DNA from: Bacteroidota bacterium
Lineage (GTDB): Bacteria; Bacteroidota; Bacteroidia; Bacteroidales; UBA5342
Direction: 5' to 3'
Length of the DNA stretch: 64,000 bases
Assembly (NCBI GenBank): GCA_003249935.1
Contig: QKHT01000214.1
Coordinates: 22,170 to 86,169, forward strand
In this document: positions 16,698 to 26,594 of the stretch, piece after piece
Layout: each line of letters opens with the position of its first letter
How positions within the stretch are numbered: the first letter of the stretch is position 1
Translations under genes and position numbers: made by a program
The notes under the pieces: generated by a model
The model's database searches: none
Seen by the model: only the letters and a program-made list of their open reading frames with translations
What the model was told of the DNA's origin: nothing

Positions 16698-17972
16698 TTA
16701 TCCCGCAACAATGGTAATCTGTTTGGCATTTTTAAGATATTTAGTCGCCAAATCGGCTATTCGATCGGGCGAAATAGTCTGAAGTTCATTTAATACGCGG
16801 TCGTAATACGCAAAATCGAGATTTTGCTCATACAGTGCACGGTAGCTTTCTGCGGCGGCAAATGGACCATCAAAACTACGAAGTAACTCGCCCGACATAT
16901 ATCTTGTTGCAGCTTCGAGTTCACTTAATGCTACCGGTTCGTTACACAATGTAACTATTTCTTTATTAATTTCTTCCAGTACATTTTCAACATAATCTGC
17001 CGAAGCTTCAGTTTGTATGGTCCATAATCCGGTTTCTTTGTAAGGTATTATGCCCGACGAAATGCCGTAAGTATACCCTTTGTCTTCTCTGATGTTTTTC
17101 ATTAAGCGGCTGCCAAAGTAACCGCCAAGTAACATATTAACCACCGAAAGTGCCGGAAAATCGGGGTGATGGCGCGAAATGGTTAAGGCTCCGGTTCTTA
17201 TACCTGCCTGCACTGCACCTTTTTTTTCGATGTTGATACGTGTTTTGGTTGCCGTTTCGGGTGTATATTGTTTTATTTCGGGCAGAACCGATGGTATTTG
17301 GTAACCAAAGTGTTTTTCTATTTCGGCAATAGTGGCTTCGTTGGCATATCCCGAAACGTAAATATTCAGATTGTTGGGATGATACCACTTGTTGTGGAAA
17401 TCCTTCAGCATTCGGGTTTCGAGGTGCTTAAAATCATCTTCGCAAATTTGTACCCCATAGGGGTGGTGTATCCCGAAAATGGCCTTGTTTAAGGCTCGCG
17501 AGGCCAAAATTCGTACTTTTTCCGATTCGGTTTTGTACTCCTCAATCCAGCGTGTTTTCAGGTTTTCGAGTTCATCGGCCGGAAACGTGGGCTGATACAG
17601 TATTTCGCATACCACAGGAAGCAATTCGGGCAAGTAGCGGTTCAGACAATATAACGTAAACGTGGAAGTATGATGCGAATTGCCCGAGCTGATGTAAGCA
17701 CCGTATCCGTCGAGTTTTTCGGCGAGAGACTGACTGTCAAATGTTTGTGTGCCTTCGCGTAAAAGTCGCAAGGTCGATCGCGCCACTAAAAGCTGCGATT
17801 GATGCCAGGTACTTGCACCAAATACAAAGTCGATGCGAACCACTTCTTCGGTACCATCGTCGAAAATATGAATACGTGTTTGGTTGTTTAATAAGCGTAC
17901 TTTGGCCTTAGGCAAATTTAATTTGGTGGGGATCGATACCAGTGGTTTTTGCGATCGGTTTAACGTATTCAT
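16698..17972 (-). CDS. M16 family peptidase, non-catalytic partner subunit
   Basis: 424 residues with the M16 two-repeat fold: HPYGVQI, WYHPNNLNIYVSG, VVNMLLGGYFGSRLMKNIREDKGYTYGISSG. The zinc motif HxxEH expected near residue 60-70 is absent, while the C-terminal R/Y substrate-binding element (REDKGYTY) is intact. This is the signature of the non-catalytic subunit of heterodimeric M16B peptidases. Its start overlaps the end of the catalytic subunit gene by 4 bases, consistent with equimolar synthesis. Confidence 0.9.
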   Translation of the reverse strand: MNTLNRSQKPLVSIPTKLNLPKAKVRLLNNQTRIHIFDDGTEEVVRIDFVFGASTWHQSQLLVARSTLRLLREGTQTFDSQSLAEKLDGYGAYISSGNSHHTSTFTLYCLNRYLPELLPVVCEILYQPTFPADELENLKTRWIEEYKTESEKVRILASRALNKAIFGIHHPYGVQICEDDFKHLETRMLKDFHNKWYHPNNLNIYVSGYANEATIAEIEKHFGYQIPSVLPEIKQYTPETATKTRINIEKKGAVQAGIRTGALTISRHHPDFPALSVVNMLLGGYFGSRLMKNIREDKGYTYGISSGIIPYKETGLWTIQTEASADYVENVLEEINKEIVTLCNEPVALSELEAATRYMSGELLRSFDGPFAAAESYRALYEQNLDFAYYDRVLNELQTISPDRIADLATKYLKNAKQITIVAG

Positions 17973-19207
17973 TTTTTTCGAAGATATATAAGTGTATTGC
18001 TGTTACTTTCTGTAAGGTATTGTTGTGCTGCACACCGAATATGTTCGGGGGTAACAGCTCGGTAGTGTTCGCCTTCATTATTGAGGTCGTTGGCGTTGCC
18101 AAGTATTTCGGCATGAGCCAGTTGTGTCGCCTTTCCGAGATAGTTCGATAATCCGAATATACGTTCTGTTTCTACTTTGTTCAGTACTTTTTCGAGTTCT
18201 GCCGAAGCAATTGTTTCACTGCAAAGTGCATAAATGGTGTTGTTTAGGGCTTCGAGTGCTTTTTGTGGATTTTTGTCGGGGTGAACCATCCCGCTGAAAT
18301 ACATCAGCCCGGCATCGTGCGTTCCCGATACCGAGGCATCAATTTCGGTAAACATCTCCTGCTCTTTTACAAGCGACTGGTACAATCTCGAAGAACTTCC
18401 CCGCGAAAACAGGTCGGAAATGAGATCGGTAGCATAGTAGTTCGCGTGCTTTCGATCGCAAATATGGAACATTTTGGTTATGGCATCTTGTGGTACTTTA
18501 CCAGTCATTTCTAAGTACCTGGCTTCTGTTTGAACCGGTTCCCGGGGCAAATTACGGGTTGTAATGTTGCGCTGCGGAATCGGGCCAAACCACTTTTCTG
18601 CCAATCGAATCGCTTGGTCGCTGCTAATATTACCGCAAATGCACAGCACCGCATTATTTGGCGCATAATGCGAATAGTAAAATTCGCGGAGTTGGTCGAG
18701 ATTAATGGTTTCTACACCTTTCATGTCGGCACCAATAGCCTGCCAACGGTAGGGGTGCACTTTGTAGGCCAAAGGCATCATACACAGCGACATATCGCCG
18801 TATGGCTGGTTAATATATCTTTGATTAAACTCTTCGACAACCACTTTGCGTTGTACATCGAGGCTTTTTTGCGAAAATTCGAGCGACAGCATCCGATCCG
18901 ATTCGAGCCAAAGTGCCGTTTCGATATTGTTGGCGGGAAGTGTGATGTAGTAGTTGGTAAGATCGGTGCTGGTCCAGGCATTGTTTTCGCCCATCGCCAG
19001 TTGAACCGGTTCGTCAAAATCGGGGATGTTCACCGAACCGCTAAACATGAGATGTTCGAACAAATGAGCAATTCCGGTCATCTCCGGATTTTCATCGCGC
19101 GATCCCACATCGTACATTACATTAATGGCCACCATTGGTGTTGAACCATCAAAATGGTGAACGATGCGCAATCCGTTTGATAATGTTGTGCGATTGGTTG
19201 TTATCAT
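17969..19207 (-). CDS. M16 family zinc peptidase, catalytic subunit
   Basis: 412 residues with the inverted zinc motif HxxEH in HLFEHLMFSGS (about 45-55) and the downstream glutamate region, followed by the second M16 domain. Together with the adjacent HxxEH-less gene it should form an M16B heterodimer that degrades unfolded peptides of 15-30 residues. No signal peptide is visible, so a cytoplasmic location is likely. The longest frame begins with TTG at 19213; the ATG at 19207 is preferred. Confidence 0.92.
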   Translation of the reverse strand: MITTNRTTLSNGLRIVHHFDGSTPMVAINVMYDVGSRDENPEMTGIAHLFEHLMFSGSVNIPDFDEPVQLAMGENNAWTSTDLTNYYITLPANNIETALWLESDRMLSLEFSQKSLDVQRKVVVEEFNQRYINQPYGDMSLCMMPLAYKVHPYRWQAIGADMKGVETINLDQLREFYYSHYAPNNAVLCICGNISSDQAIRLAEKWFGPIPQRNITTRNLPREPVQTEARYLEMTGKVPQDAITKMFHICDRKHANYYATDLISDLFSRGSSSRLYQSLVKEQEMFTEIDASVSGTHDAGLMYFSGMVHPDKNPQKALEALNNTIYALCSETIASAELEKVLNKVETERIFGLSNYLGKATQLAHAEILGNANDLNNEGEHYRAVTPEHIRCAAQQYLTESNSNTLIYLRKK

Positions 19208-19231
19208 TTGCAAAAATGGTTGTTTGCTAAA

Positions 19232-19267
19232 AATTCCCGGAAATTACAGATGTAATAACCGGGAATT
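19232..19267 (-). terminator. Intrinsic terminator after topA
   Basis: AATTCCCGG (19232-19240) pairs with CCGGGAATT (19259-19267) around an 18-base loop. Read on the minus strand it is followed by a short run of U. It lies 29 bases beyond the topA stop and 25 bases before the M16 coding sequence. Confidence 0.7.
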
Positions 19268-19295
19268 CAGAATTTAGTTTATTTGTTGTAATATC

Positions 19296-21713
19296 TTAAC
19301 TCTCTTTTTTTGTTGCCGGTTTGCCTTTGGCCTTTGCAGGCGTTTTGGCCTTCGCTTTGGCTGTAGCCTTAGTTTTTGATGTGGCCTTTGCCGGGGCTTT
19401 GCGCGAAGGTTTAGCATCCGGTTGCGAAGCGATAATTTCGAGACACTCTTCGAGTGTTAAATCGGCCGGCACTTTACCTTTCGGAATTTTGTAATTGCTG
19501 CGTTCTTTGGCTATATAAGGGCCATATCGGCCGTTAAGCACCTGAATTGTTTCATCTCCGGCAAAAGTTTTTATCACTTTTTGTTTTTCGGCTTCCTGCT
19601 TTTTTTCTATCAATTCAATGGCGCGTTCGAGCGACACAGTAAATGGGTCGTCTTCTTTTGTAAGGCTCACAAACAATTTTGCAAATTGTACGTAAGGGCC
19701 AAAACGACCGGTGTTGGCTTTTATTTCGGTTCCGTTGTAAACACCAACCACGCGCGGTAATTTAAAAAGCGTAAGTGCTTCTTCGAGAGTTATTGTATTT
19801 ATACTCTGTCCTTTAAGCAGGCTGGCAAAACGAGGTTTATCTTCGTCGTCGGCCGTACCTATTTGTACCATCGGGCCAAACCGGCCTATCTTTACCGAAA
19901 CCTGATGTTTTGTTTCGGGGTGAACCCCAAGTATCCGTTCGCCCACTTTTTGTTCGGTTCGTTCGTTATTTGCCGAAACAACCTCGTTGTGAAAACCGGT
20001 ATAAAATTCGCCAATGGTTTTTTGCCATTCCATTTTGCCTTCGGCAATAATGTCAAATTCCTCTTCGACTTTGGCGGTAAAGTCGTAGGACATGATGTTT
20101 TTAAAGTGGTCGCTCAAAAAGTCGCATACCACCGAACCTATATCGGTAGGAAACAGTTTGTTCTTTTCTTGCCCGGTATTTTCTATTTTATTTTTTTCGG
20201 TTATTGCGCCATTCTTTGTCAATGTAAGCTCTGCGAATTCACGTGGTTCGCCCGGCCGGCTTTCTTTAAGCACATATTCGCGTTGTTGTATGGTCGAAAT
20301 GGTTGGGGCGTATGTCGACGGGCGGCCAATACCCAGTTCCTCGAGTTTGCGAACCAGACTGGCTTCATTGTAGCGGTATGGTTTTTGGCTGAACCGTTGT
20401 GTGGCAATTGCCTGAACAAATTCCGGATTCTGTCCTACTTTTAACGGGGGTATCAGCGTAGTTTCATCGTCGTTTTGCTCATCGTCGGTCGACTCTATAT
20501 ACAATTTAAGAAACCCATCGAACTTTATCACTTCGCCAGTTGCAGCAAACCAAATATCAGGATTTCCAAATCCTATACTTATTGTGGTGCGTTCCAGTTC
20601 GGCATCAGCCATTTGACTGGCCACTGTGCGTTTCCAAATAAGTTCGTAAAGTCTTTTTTCCTGCGATGTGCCATCTATTTCGTGTGCACTAATATAGGTA
20701 GGTCTTATTGCCTCATGTGCTTCCTGAGCTCCTTTGGAGGAGGTGGTAAACTGACGGCTTTTTGAATAGCGCTCGCCTGCCATGGAAATGATTTCGCTTT
20801 TGGCTGTATTTATGGCCATTTGCGATAAATTCACCGAGTCGGTACGCATATAGGTAATTTTACCCGATTCGTAAAGCTTTTGTGCAACCATCATAGTTTG
20901 TGCAACGGTAAAGCCGAGTTTACGGCTGGCTTCCTGTTGCAGTGTAGAGGTTGTAAAAGGCGGTTGTGGCGTTTTTCTGGCCGGTTTAACCACAATATCG
21001 TTGATTGTAAATGTTTTACCTTTTATCGATTCGAGAAATGCAATGGTTTCTTCCTTGGTGTTAAATTTTTTAGAGAGTTCGGCCTTTAGCACCGCTTCGC
21101 GACCATCGGTACCCACTACATTAAAGGGGCTGATGGTTCGGTACCAACTTTCGCCGTTAAACTGTTCTATTTCGCGTTCGCGGTCAACAATTAGTTTTAC
21201 CGCCACACTCTGAACGCGACCTGCCGACAGTGCCGGTTTTACTTTGCGCCACAAGATGGGCGAAACTTCAAACCCAACAATACGGTCCAGTACGCGCCGG
21301 GCTTGTTGGGCATCCACCAAATTCTGATCGATAGCTCGTGGATTTTGTATGGCATGTAATATCGCTTCTTTTGTAATTTCGTGAAATACAATGCGTTTTG
21401 TGTTTTCGGGTTTCAGGTTCAATGCCTGAAACAGATGCCATGATATGGCCTCTCCTTCGCGGTCCTCGTCGGACGCGAGCCAAACCATTTTGGCTTTGGT
21501 TGCTAAATCTTTTAGTTCCGAAACTAATTTCTTTTTATCAGCGGGAATCTCGTACTGCGGTTCAAAATTATTGGCGACATCTATACTGAAATCTTTTGGC
21601 TTTAGATCCCGAATATGGCCATAGCTCGACTTAACAACAAAGTCCTTACCGAGAAATTTCTCGATAGTTTTTGCTTTTGCAGGTGACTCAACAATGACCA
21701 AATTTTCGCCCAT
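19296..21713 (-). CDS. topA: DNA topoisomerase I
   Basis: 805 residues. The Toprim domain (NLVIVESPAKAKTIEKFLG, then DEDREGEAISWH), the type IA core with the catalytic Tyr in KITYMRTDSVNLS, and the PSTYAP motif identify bacterial topoisomerase I, which relaxes negative supercoils. The C-terminus carries several TopA_C repeats (LGVHPETKHQVSVKIGRFGPMVQ, GRFGPYVQFA, NGRYGPYI) instead of Cys4 zinc fingers, then a Lys/Ala-rich low-complexity tail of about 45 residues likely to bind DNA non-specifically. Single gene with its own terminator. Confidence 0.97.
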   Translation of the reverse strand: MGENLVIVESPAKAKTIEKFLGKDFVVKSSYGHIRDLKPKDFSIDVANNFEPQYEIPADKKKLVSELKDLATKAKMVWLASDEDREGEAISWHLFQALNLKPENTKRIVFHEITKEAILHAIQNPRAIDQNLVDAQQARRVLDRIVGFEVSPILWRKVKPALSAGRVQSVAVKLIVDREREIEQFNGESWYRTISPFNVVGTDGREAVLKAELSKKFNTKEETIAFLESIKGKTFTINDIVVKPARKTPQPPFTTSTLQQEASRKLGFTVAQTMMVAQKLYESGKITYMRTDSVNLSQMAINTAKSEIISMAGERYSKSRQFTTSSKGAQEAHEAIRPTYISAHEIDGTSQEKRLYELIWKRTVASQMADAELERTTISIGFGNPDIWFAATGEVIKFDGFLKLYIESTDDEQNDDETTLIPPLKVGQNPEFVQAIATQRFSQKPYRYNEASLVRKLEELGIGRPSTYAPTISTIQQREYVLKESRPGEPREFAELTLTKNGAITEKNKIENTGQEKNKLFPTDIGSVVCDFLSDHFKNIMSYDFTAKVEEEFDIIAEGKMEWQKTIGEFYTGFHNEVVSANNERTEQKVGERILGVHPETKHQVSVKIGRFGPMVQIGTADDEDKPRFASLLKGQSINTITLEEALTLFKLPRVVGVYNGTEIKANTGRFGPYVQFAKLFVSLTKEDDPFTVSLERAIELIEKKQEAEKQKVIKTFAGDETIQVLNGRYGPYIAKERSNYKIPKGKVPADLTLEECLEIIASQPDAKPSRKAPAKATSKTKATAKAKAKTPAKAKGKPATKKES

Positions 21714-21927
21714 AATATTATTTTGTTTTTATTTTCCGGTGCAAATTAAAGAAAATCAAGGCGTAAATTCAAAGACAAATGAATTATTTTAAAAAAACCA
21801 TTGTTGTAAACACTATGATACAGGTTAATTTTACAAATATTAAAGTTTTTTCATGGTGTTCAAGGCGGCCATTGTTTCCAAATACAAAACTTAACTGTAA
21901 ATTTACGATTATAGAAATGTGTTTATT

Positions 21928-22362
21928 ATGTTAAGTGAATTGCAAATATCAGAAATTGCCGAAAATCTGGTTATAGGTTTGGTGGCTTTTGTAAATAAAG
22001 ATACCTTAGAGATTAAATCTTTGCCCGATATTAGTTTGGCTTTAGACAACGATTGGATTGATTCTGAAATTGAACTTATACATAAAGACTGGGCTCATTA
22101 TTGTCGTATTGACCTCCCTTCGCACGATGAGGTGCTTAACTATATGCATGAGTTTTTGGTTGATATGGATGAATCTGAGTTGAAAGAAATGCTTAAACAA
22201 TCTTTCAAGCACTTTAATCCGGTTCACGACTTTAAACTTATCATCGAACATTCGCCATATCGCGATGCTTGGATTCATTTTCGCAATGGTAAGTATTTCG
22301 ACTATGCGGTTCAGACATTAAAAGCCCATGGATTGATTATGAGGCCTAAGGTTTATAAATAA
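21928..22362 (+). CDS. UPF0158-like protein
   Basis: 144 acidic residues. The order of elements (an N-terminal helix ISEIAENL, LEIKSLPDI, a central MDESELKEMLKQSFK helix, and a terminal YRDAWIHFRNGKYFDYAVQTLKAHGL) resembles the UPF0158 family. Function is unknown. A GTG lies three codons upstream (21919); the ATG at 21928 is more likely. It is followed by a textbook terminator, so it is probably monocistronic. Confidence 0.65.
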   Translation: MLSELQISEIAENLVIGLVAFVNKDTLEIKSLPDISLALDNDWIDSEIELIHKDWAHYCRIDLPSHDEVLNYMHEFLVDMDESELKEMLKQSFKHFNPVHDFKLIIEHSPYRDAWIHFRNGKYFDYAVQTLKAHGLIMRPKVYK

Positions 22363-22367
22363 AAGTT

Positions 22368-22405
22368 GAGGTGCAAATGAGTAAATTTTGCACCTCTTTT
22401 TTTTT
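22368..22405 (+). terminator. Intrinsic terminator of the UPF0158-like gene
   Basis: GAGGTGCAAA (22368-22377) and TTTGCACCTC (22387-22396) form a perfect 10-bp stem with a 9-base loop, followed directly by nine T. It begins six bases after the stop codon. Confidence 0.92.
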
Positions 22406-22409
22406 ATAT

Positions 22410-22458
22410 TAATAGTTCGTTAAACTTTTATAATGCATTGATATTAAGAACACTATGT
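22410..22458. repeat. Copy B of a dispersed 49-bp AT-rich repeat
   Basis: Counterpart of 12789-12837 (37 of 49 positions identical). It lies 60 bases beyond the stop of the minus-strand GH43 gene. Confidence 0.4.
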
Positions 22459-22517
22459 GAGGCGTGAAAGTTGGTAAACAACTCTATATAAGCTTCTGAC
22501 GTTCTATTGTAAAACCT

Positions 22518-23540
22518 TTAATAAATGATGATTTGCTCGTTGAATGTAGGGCCGGTGGCGACAATTTTTCCATCCACAAAGTTAATAGGATCAATCATCA
22601 GTGCCGGGGTAGGGTTGCTTTTGGCAATGCCATGGCACGAAATCCAGTAGCGGCCATCGGGTCCTTTCCACAGCGCATTATGTCCCACCTGATTAAATGG
22701 CACCTCTGAAGATTGAGTGTAACGCATGTTATTTTTGGCGCATGCCGGTTTGCTTTGGGCCCCGTATATGGGGTTATTTATATATTTGAACCAGGGGCCA
22801 AGCGGGTTACTTGCTCTTGCATAACCAATTTCGTAGCCCCGTGTCCACGAGCTGTAAAACAGATAATAGGTGTCTTCGTGCTTTACGCAATATGGCCCTT
22901 CTATGCCGGCCATATCCCATGTATTTGAATCGGGCGTAAAAATAACCCGGTAGGTTTCAGGAATTAGACTGATAGAATCCATATTTATTTTGGCAACATT
23001 CATTCGTTTATCGCCATTCCAAAATGCATATACTTCGCCATTGGTGTCCTCGAAAAGTGATAAATCGTTGCCATTGGCCAGTGGCTGGTCCTTTGTTATA
23101 ATATCGTATGGACCAAGTATATTGTCGGCCACTGCAATGCCACAGCCCTGTGCATGCAAGCTGCCCGGTGTGGTTTCATTCCGGCAGTTAAATGTTAGAT
23201 AGTATTTATCTGCTATTTTGGCTATTTCAGGAGCCCAAAATCGATCGAGATACCATGCGTTGCTGTCGATATCGTTTCTGTTTATCAGAAATTTTTCGAA
23301 TTTCCAATTCAATAAATCGTCTGACGAGTAGATTTTTACTCCCGGATTTTTTCCATCTTTTGGCCAAAATGGTGCACATGTTCCTACAAGATAATACTTT
23401 CCGTTGTCGTTTATTATTTGTGCATCGCGTATTCCAGCCTCAATACCATTACGAATGGGGTTGGTGTATCTGAACTCTTTTTTTTTGGTACATGCTGAAG
23501 CAATAGCAACAAAAACCACAATCATTGAAATATACTTCAT
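22518..23540 (-). CDS. Glycoside hydrolase family 43-type lipoprotein
   Basis: 340 residues with lipoprotein signal MKYISMIVVFVAIASAC (lipobox ASAC). The five-bladed propeller signatures of GH43/62-type arabinanases and xylosidases are visible: the general-base Asp in GIRDAQIINDNGKYYLVGT, the pKa-modulating Asp in GNDLSLFED, and the acid Glu in MAGIEGPYCVKH. It probably removes arabinose or xylose side chains at the cell surface or in the periplasm. An ATG at 23582 would extend the N-terminus; the 23540 start matches the signal peptide. No SusCD pair is nearby, so this is not part of a classical PUL. Confidence 0.88.
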   Translation of the reverse strand: MKYISMIVVFVAIASACTKKKEFRYTNPIRNGIEAGIRDAQIINDNGKYYLVGTCAPFWPKDGKNPGVKIYSSDDLLNWKFEKFLINRNDIDSNAWYLDRFWAPEIAKIADKYYLTFNCRNETTPGSLHAQGCGIAVADNILGPYDIITKDQPLANGNDLSLFEDTNGEVYAFWNGDKRMNVAKINMDSISLIPETYRVIFTPDSNTWDMAGIEGPYCVKHEDTYYLFYSSWTRGYEIGYARASNPLGPWFKYINNPIYGAQSKPACAKNNMRYTQSSEVPFNQVGHNALWKGPDGRYWISCHGIAKSNPTPALMIDPINFVDGKIVATGPTFNEQIIIY

Positions 23541-23591
23541 TTTGTATCTTATGTATTTGGATGATAATGATTTAAACGGCACGCTTGTGAC

Positions 23592-24065
23592 TTAATTGGG
23601 TACAACTCTCGTAAATTTTATGGGTTCTTTTTCGAAAAAGAACGACAGATTTTTGTAGCGGATAAAATAATCCTTCATATCCGATTGGCTTGGAAATGTA
23701 TCAGTAATATAGCTGCTTACGCCACGAAGTTCGAAGTTGTTGTCGTCTATTGCCACAAGTTTAAAAAACAGATACTGATTTGTTGTAATACTTCTTGAAT
23801 TTACAAAAATATCCTTATCTAATTTACTCAGAAACCCTTCGTATATATCTTTATTATACGAATCGCTAATATTTTCGGCTTTGAAGTGAAATTCGTTGGG
23901 ACGTGTAATTTTGTATGTGTCTGTCTCATACAGCCAAATTCCGGTATAGTTTCGTGGAAATTTCATCGAAGGCGTGTTTTCAATTGGATTGTACGACGAA
24001 TACGGGCATCCTGTGAGTAAGATGGCCGATAGCGCGAGAATGAACATACGAAAAGTGCGTTTCAT
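23592..24065 (-). CDS. Hypothetical small lipoprotein
   Basis: 157 residues beginning MKRTFRMFILALSAILLTGC, a signal peptide with lipobox LTGC. The mature part (NYTGIWLYETDTYKI, FVNSRSITTNQYLFFKLVAIDDNNFELRGV) has the strand pattern of a small beta-barrel or lipocalin-like fold, but no family is recognised. Frame continues upstream to 24188, but residues before the signal peptide are unlikely to be translated. It ends 51 bases upstream of the GH43 start. Confidence 0.65.
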   Translation of the reverse strand: MKRTFRMFILALSAILLTGCPYSSYNPIENTPSMKFPRNYTGIWLYETDTYKITRPNEFHFKAENISDSYNKDIYEGFLSKLDKDIFVNSRSITTNQYLFFKLVAIDDNNFELRGVSSYITDTFPSQSDMKDYFIRYKNLSFFFEKEPIKFTRVVPN

Positions 24066-24133
24066 CTTATCAATTTGATACAAATATACCAAATAATTTG
24101 TGATTTTGAAGGTTTTAGGTGTTTGGCCAAACC

Positions 24134-24712
24134 TTAAAACTGTTCGATGATTCCCGATTTTACAGCTTGGTCCACTTCGTGATACCAATCTTCGCCAAAT
24201 TTTCGTATAAGTGCCTCTTTAAGAAATACATAAACCGGTACACCTTCTTTCCGTCCAAGTATCCGTGCTGCGCTGCAAATATGCCAGTTGTTGTAGTTTA
24301 CGGCAAGATAATTTTTTAATTGGGTGAGCCGGATAGGGTAGAGGTGGCACGAAATTGGCTTACGGAACGGAATTTTTCCTGCTGCCCATGCTTTCTCGAA
24401 GGCACAACCTATGGTGCCATCGGGTTCAAACACAGTAAACACGCATTCGCGGCCATTTATGATTGAGGTTACGGTATCGCCCTCATCGTCGATATAGGTG
24501 GTGCCATTGGCTTTAATTTCTGCTTTTGCGGCATCGCTCAGCATTGGCCAAACTGTTTCTATCGATTGTTCAATTTGTTCTATTTCGTCGGCCTCTACCG
24601 GGGCACCGCTGTCGCCTTCAACGCAGCATACCCCATGGCAAGCACCAATATCGCAGATAAATTGCTTTTCGAGTACATCGAGGCTAATTAATGTTTTTCC
24701 AACCTGAAGCAT
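24134..24712 (-). CDS. DUF3109 family cysteine-rich protein
   Basis: 192 residues matching DUF3109: KQFICDIGACHGVCCVEGDSGAP near the start, then NGRECVF, IGCAFEKAW, ISCHLYPIR and HICSAA. The spaced cysteines resemble the YkgJ-type CxxCxxCC proteins proposed to chelate zinc or iron-sulfur, but the biochemical role is unknown. Cytoplasmic by absence of a signal. It lies downstream of gpmI, separated by a terminator hairpin (24728-24753). Confidence 0.88.
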   Translation of the reverse strand: MLQVGKTLISLDVLEKQFICDIGACHGVCCVEGDSGAPVEADEIEQIEQSIETVWPMLSDAAKAEIKANGTTYIDDEGDTVTSIINGRECVFTVFEPDGTIGCAFEKAWAAGKIPFRKPISCHLYPIRLTQLKNYLAVNYNNWHICSAARILGRKEGVPVYVFLKEALIRKFGEDWYHEVDQAVKSGIIEQF

Positions 24713-24727
24713 ATTGTAAAAATAATA

Positions 24728-24753
24728 GCCGCTGCAAACAATTTTGCAGCGGC
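24728..24753 (-). terminator. Terminator hairpin after gpmI
   Basis: GCCGCTGCAAA (24728-24738) and TTTGCAGCGGC (24743-24753) form an 11-bp perfect stem with a 4-base loop, followed on the minus strand by a U-rich TATTATTTTT. It starts 21 bases after the gpmI stop. Confidence 0.85.
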
Positions 24754-24773
24754 CTGTTATATTTTGATATTAC

Positions 24774-26303
24774 TTAAAACTCAATAAGGTTTTTCCCGGT
24801 AATTTCTGCGGGTTGCTCAAGGCCCATTATTTTGCAAAACGAAGGTGCCACATCGGCAAGTATGCCGGCGGTAAGTTTCACATTTTGTTTTTCTGTAACA
24901 TAAATAAACGGCACCGGATTGAGTGAGTGAGCCGTATTGGGTGAACCATCGGCATTAATGGCGTTGTCGGCATTACCATGGTCGGCAATGATAACTGCTT
25001 CGTAACCATTGGCTTTGGCGGCCTCAATTACCTCTTTAAGGCAATCGTCAACTGCTTTTACAGCTTTTTCGATGGCTGGTTTTATACCTGTATGACCCAC
25101 CATATCGCCATTTGCAAAGTTAAGACATATAAAATCGTGCGTGCCGGTGTTGAGTTCGGCTACCACTTTATCCTTTACTTCGTATGCGCTCATTTCGGGT
25201 TGCAAATCGTATGTAGCCACTTTTGGTGAGTTAACCAAAATACGTTCTTCACCGGGGAAAACCGCTTCGCGACCACCAGAGAAGAAGAATGTTACATGGG
25301 CATATTTTTCAGTTTCGGCAATGCGTAATTGCTTTAAGCCTTTAACCGAAAGGTACTCGCCAAATGTCATATTTACGTTGTCCTTATCGAAAAGGATATT
25401 TAATCCTTTGAATTTTGAATCGTAAGGGGTCATGGTACAAAAGTACAAGGGCAGTTTTTTCATGCCAAACTCCGGCATATCTTCCTGAGTAAGCACCAAC
25501 GTAAGTTCTTTCGGGCGGTCGTTGCGGAAGTTAAAGAAGATGACCATGTCGCCCTCTTCAATTTTGCCAACCGGTTTGCCATCGGCATCAACACAAACCA
25601 TTGCTTTAATAAATTCGTCAGTAACACCATTGTCGTACGATGCTTGCATGGCTTCCTGTACATTGGTTATGGCTACACCTTCGCCTTTTACCATTACGTT
25701 ATAGGCCTCCGAAACGCGATCCCACCGTTTATCGCGATCCATCGCAAAATAGCGGCCGGTAACCGTAGCTATTTTACCAGTGGTTTTAGCCAAATGGTCT
25801 TCGAGTTGTTTCAGAAATCCTTTGCCACTTTTTGGGTCGGTATCGCGACCATCCATAAAGCAGTGCACAAATGTGTTTTCAATACCGTAATCGGCCGAAA
25901 TTTCGGTGAGTTTAAAGAGATGATCCATCGAACTGTGTACACCACCATCGGATACCAAACCCATAAGGTGCACCTTTTTGCCATTCGCTTTGGCATATTG
26001 GTATGCTTTTACTACTTCGGGGTTTTGTTTAATCGTATTCTCGCGACAGGCTTTATTTATTTTTACCAAATCCTGATAGACCACACGACCGGCACCAATA
26101 TTAAGGTGACCAACTTCGCTGTTTCCCATCTGACCATCGGGCAACCCAACATCTTCGCCCGAAGCAAGTAAATGCGAAAAGGGATATGTTGTTGTGAGAT
26201 AGTCGTAATATGGTGTGGGTGTGTTGTAAATTATATCGGCAGCGTCTTTGTTGCCAATTCCCCAACCATCAAGAATAACTAAAATTGCTTTTTGAATGCT
26301 CAT
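24774..26303 (-). CDS. gpmI: 2,3-bisphosphoglycerate-independent phosphoglycerate mutase
   Basis: 509 residues, normal for the family. The N-terminal metal site and catalytic Ser are in ILDGWG and [16 protein letters not shown]; further signatures are [39 protein letters not shown] and [11 protein letters not shown]. The Mn-dependent enzyme interconverts 3- and 2-phosphoglycerate in glycolysis and gluconeogenesis. ATG start at 26303; single gene with a hairpin terminator on its 3' side. Confidence 0.97.
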   Translation of the reverse strand: MSIQKAILVILDGWGIGNKDAADIIYNTPTPYYDYLTTTYPFSHLLASGEDVGLPDGQMGNSEVGHLNIGAGRVVYQDLVKINKACRENTIKQNPEVVKAYQYAKANGKKVHLMGLVSDGGVHSSMDHLFKLTEISADYGIENTFVHCFMDGRDTDPKSGKGFLKQLEDHLAKTTGKIATVTGRYFAMDRDKRWDRVSEAYNVMVKGEGVAITNVQEAMQASYDNGVTDEFIKAMVCVDADGKPVGKIEEGDMVIFFNFRNDRPKELTLVLTQEDMPEFGMKKLPLYFCTMTPYDSKFKGLNILFDKDNVNMTFGEYLSVKGLKQLRIAETEKYAHVTFFFSGGREAVFPGEERILVNSPKVATYDLQPEMSAYEVKDKVVAELNTGTHDFICLNFANGDMVGHTGIKPAIEKAVKAVDDCLKEVIEAAKANGYEAVIIADHGNADNAINADGSPNTAHSLNPVPFIYVTEKQNVKLTAGILADVAPSFCKIMGLEQPAEITGKNLIEF

Positions 26304-26524
26304 TTTGATATGATTTTTATATTTACTTCCTTACTAATTAATTGCCTACACTAAACGCGGCAGCTATGCAATTGTTTGAGATACAACATTTTTTAACCGG
26401 CGCAAAATTAGTGTTTTCAATTTTAAATACAGCATTTTGCGGTAATGGCATGCCGCTATTTTAACAAAAAGTAGGAAAACAGCCCTGTTAATTTTAATTG
26501 TATTGGTTCTGAACCCATATAAAT

Positions 26525-26563
26525 AAGAATCCGGAATTAACAATTGGTCAATTCCGGATTCTT
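26525..26563 (-). terminator. Terminator hairpin after the DUF5060 gene
   Basis: AAGAATCCGGAATT (26525-26538) and AATTCCGGATTCTT (26550-26563) form a perfect 14-bp stem with an 11-base loop, 31 bases beyond the stop of the DUF5060 gene. The U-tract is weak on the minus strand (TATTTATAT). The rest of the 291-bp gap to gpmI contains nothing recognisable. Confidence 0.75.
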
Positions 26564-26594
26564 ATTCTTAGTTTTTTAAACAACCTTTTTGTCG

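Noticed and set aside
16698..17972. Second M16 gene as a pseudogene because HxxEH is missing
   Set aside because: The frame is intact and the R/Y element is preserved; loss of HxxEH is normal for the partner subunit.
19863..20444. 193-codon plus-strand frame
   Set aside because: Antisense to topA, which has full family motifs.
24109..24139. Imperfect palindrome at the end of the DUF3109 gene
   Set aside because: Arms GTTTTAGGTGTTTGG and CCAAACCTTAAAAC mismatch by an insertion and overlap the stop codon; no clear U-tract.
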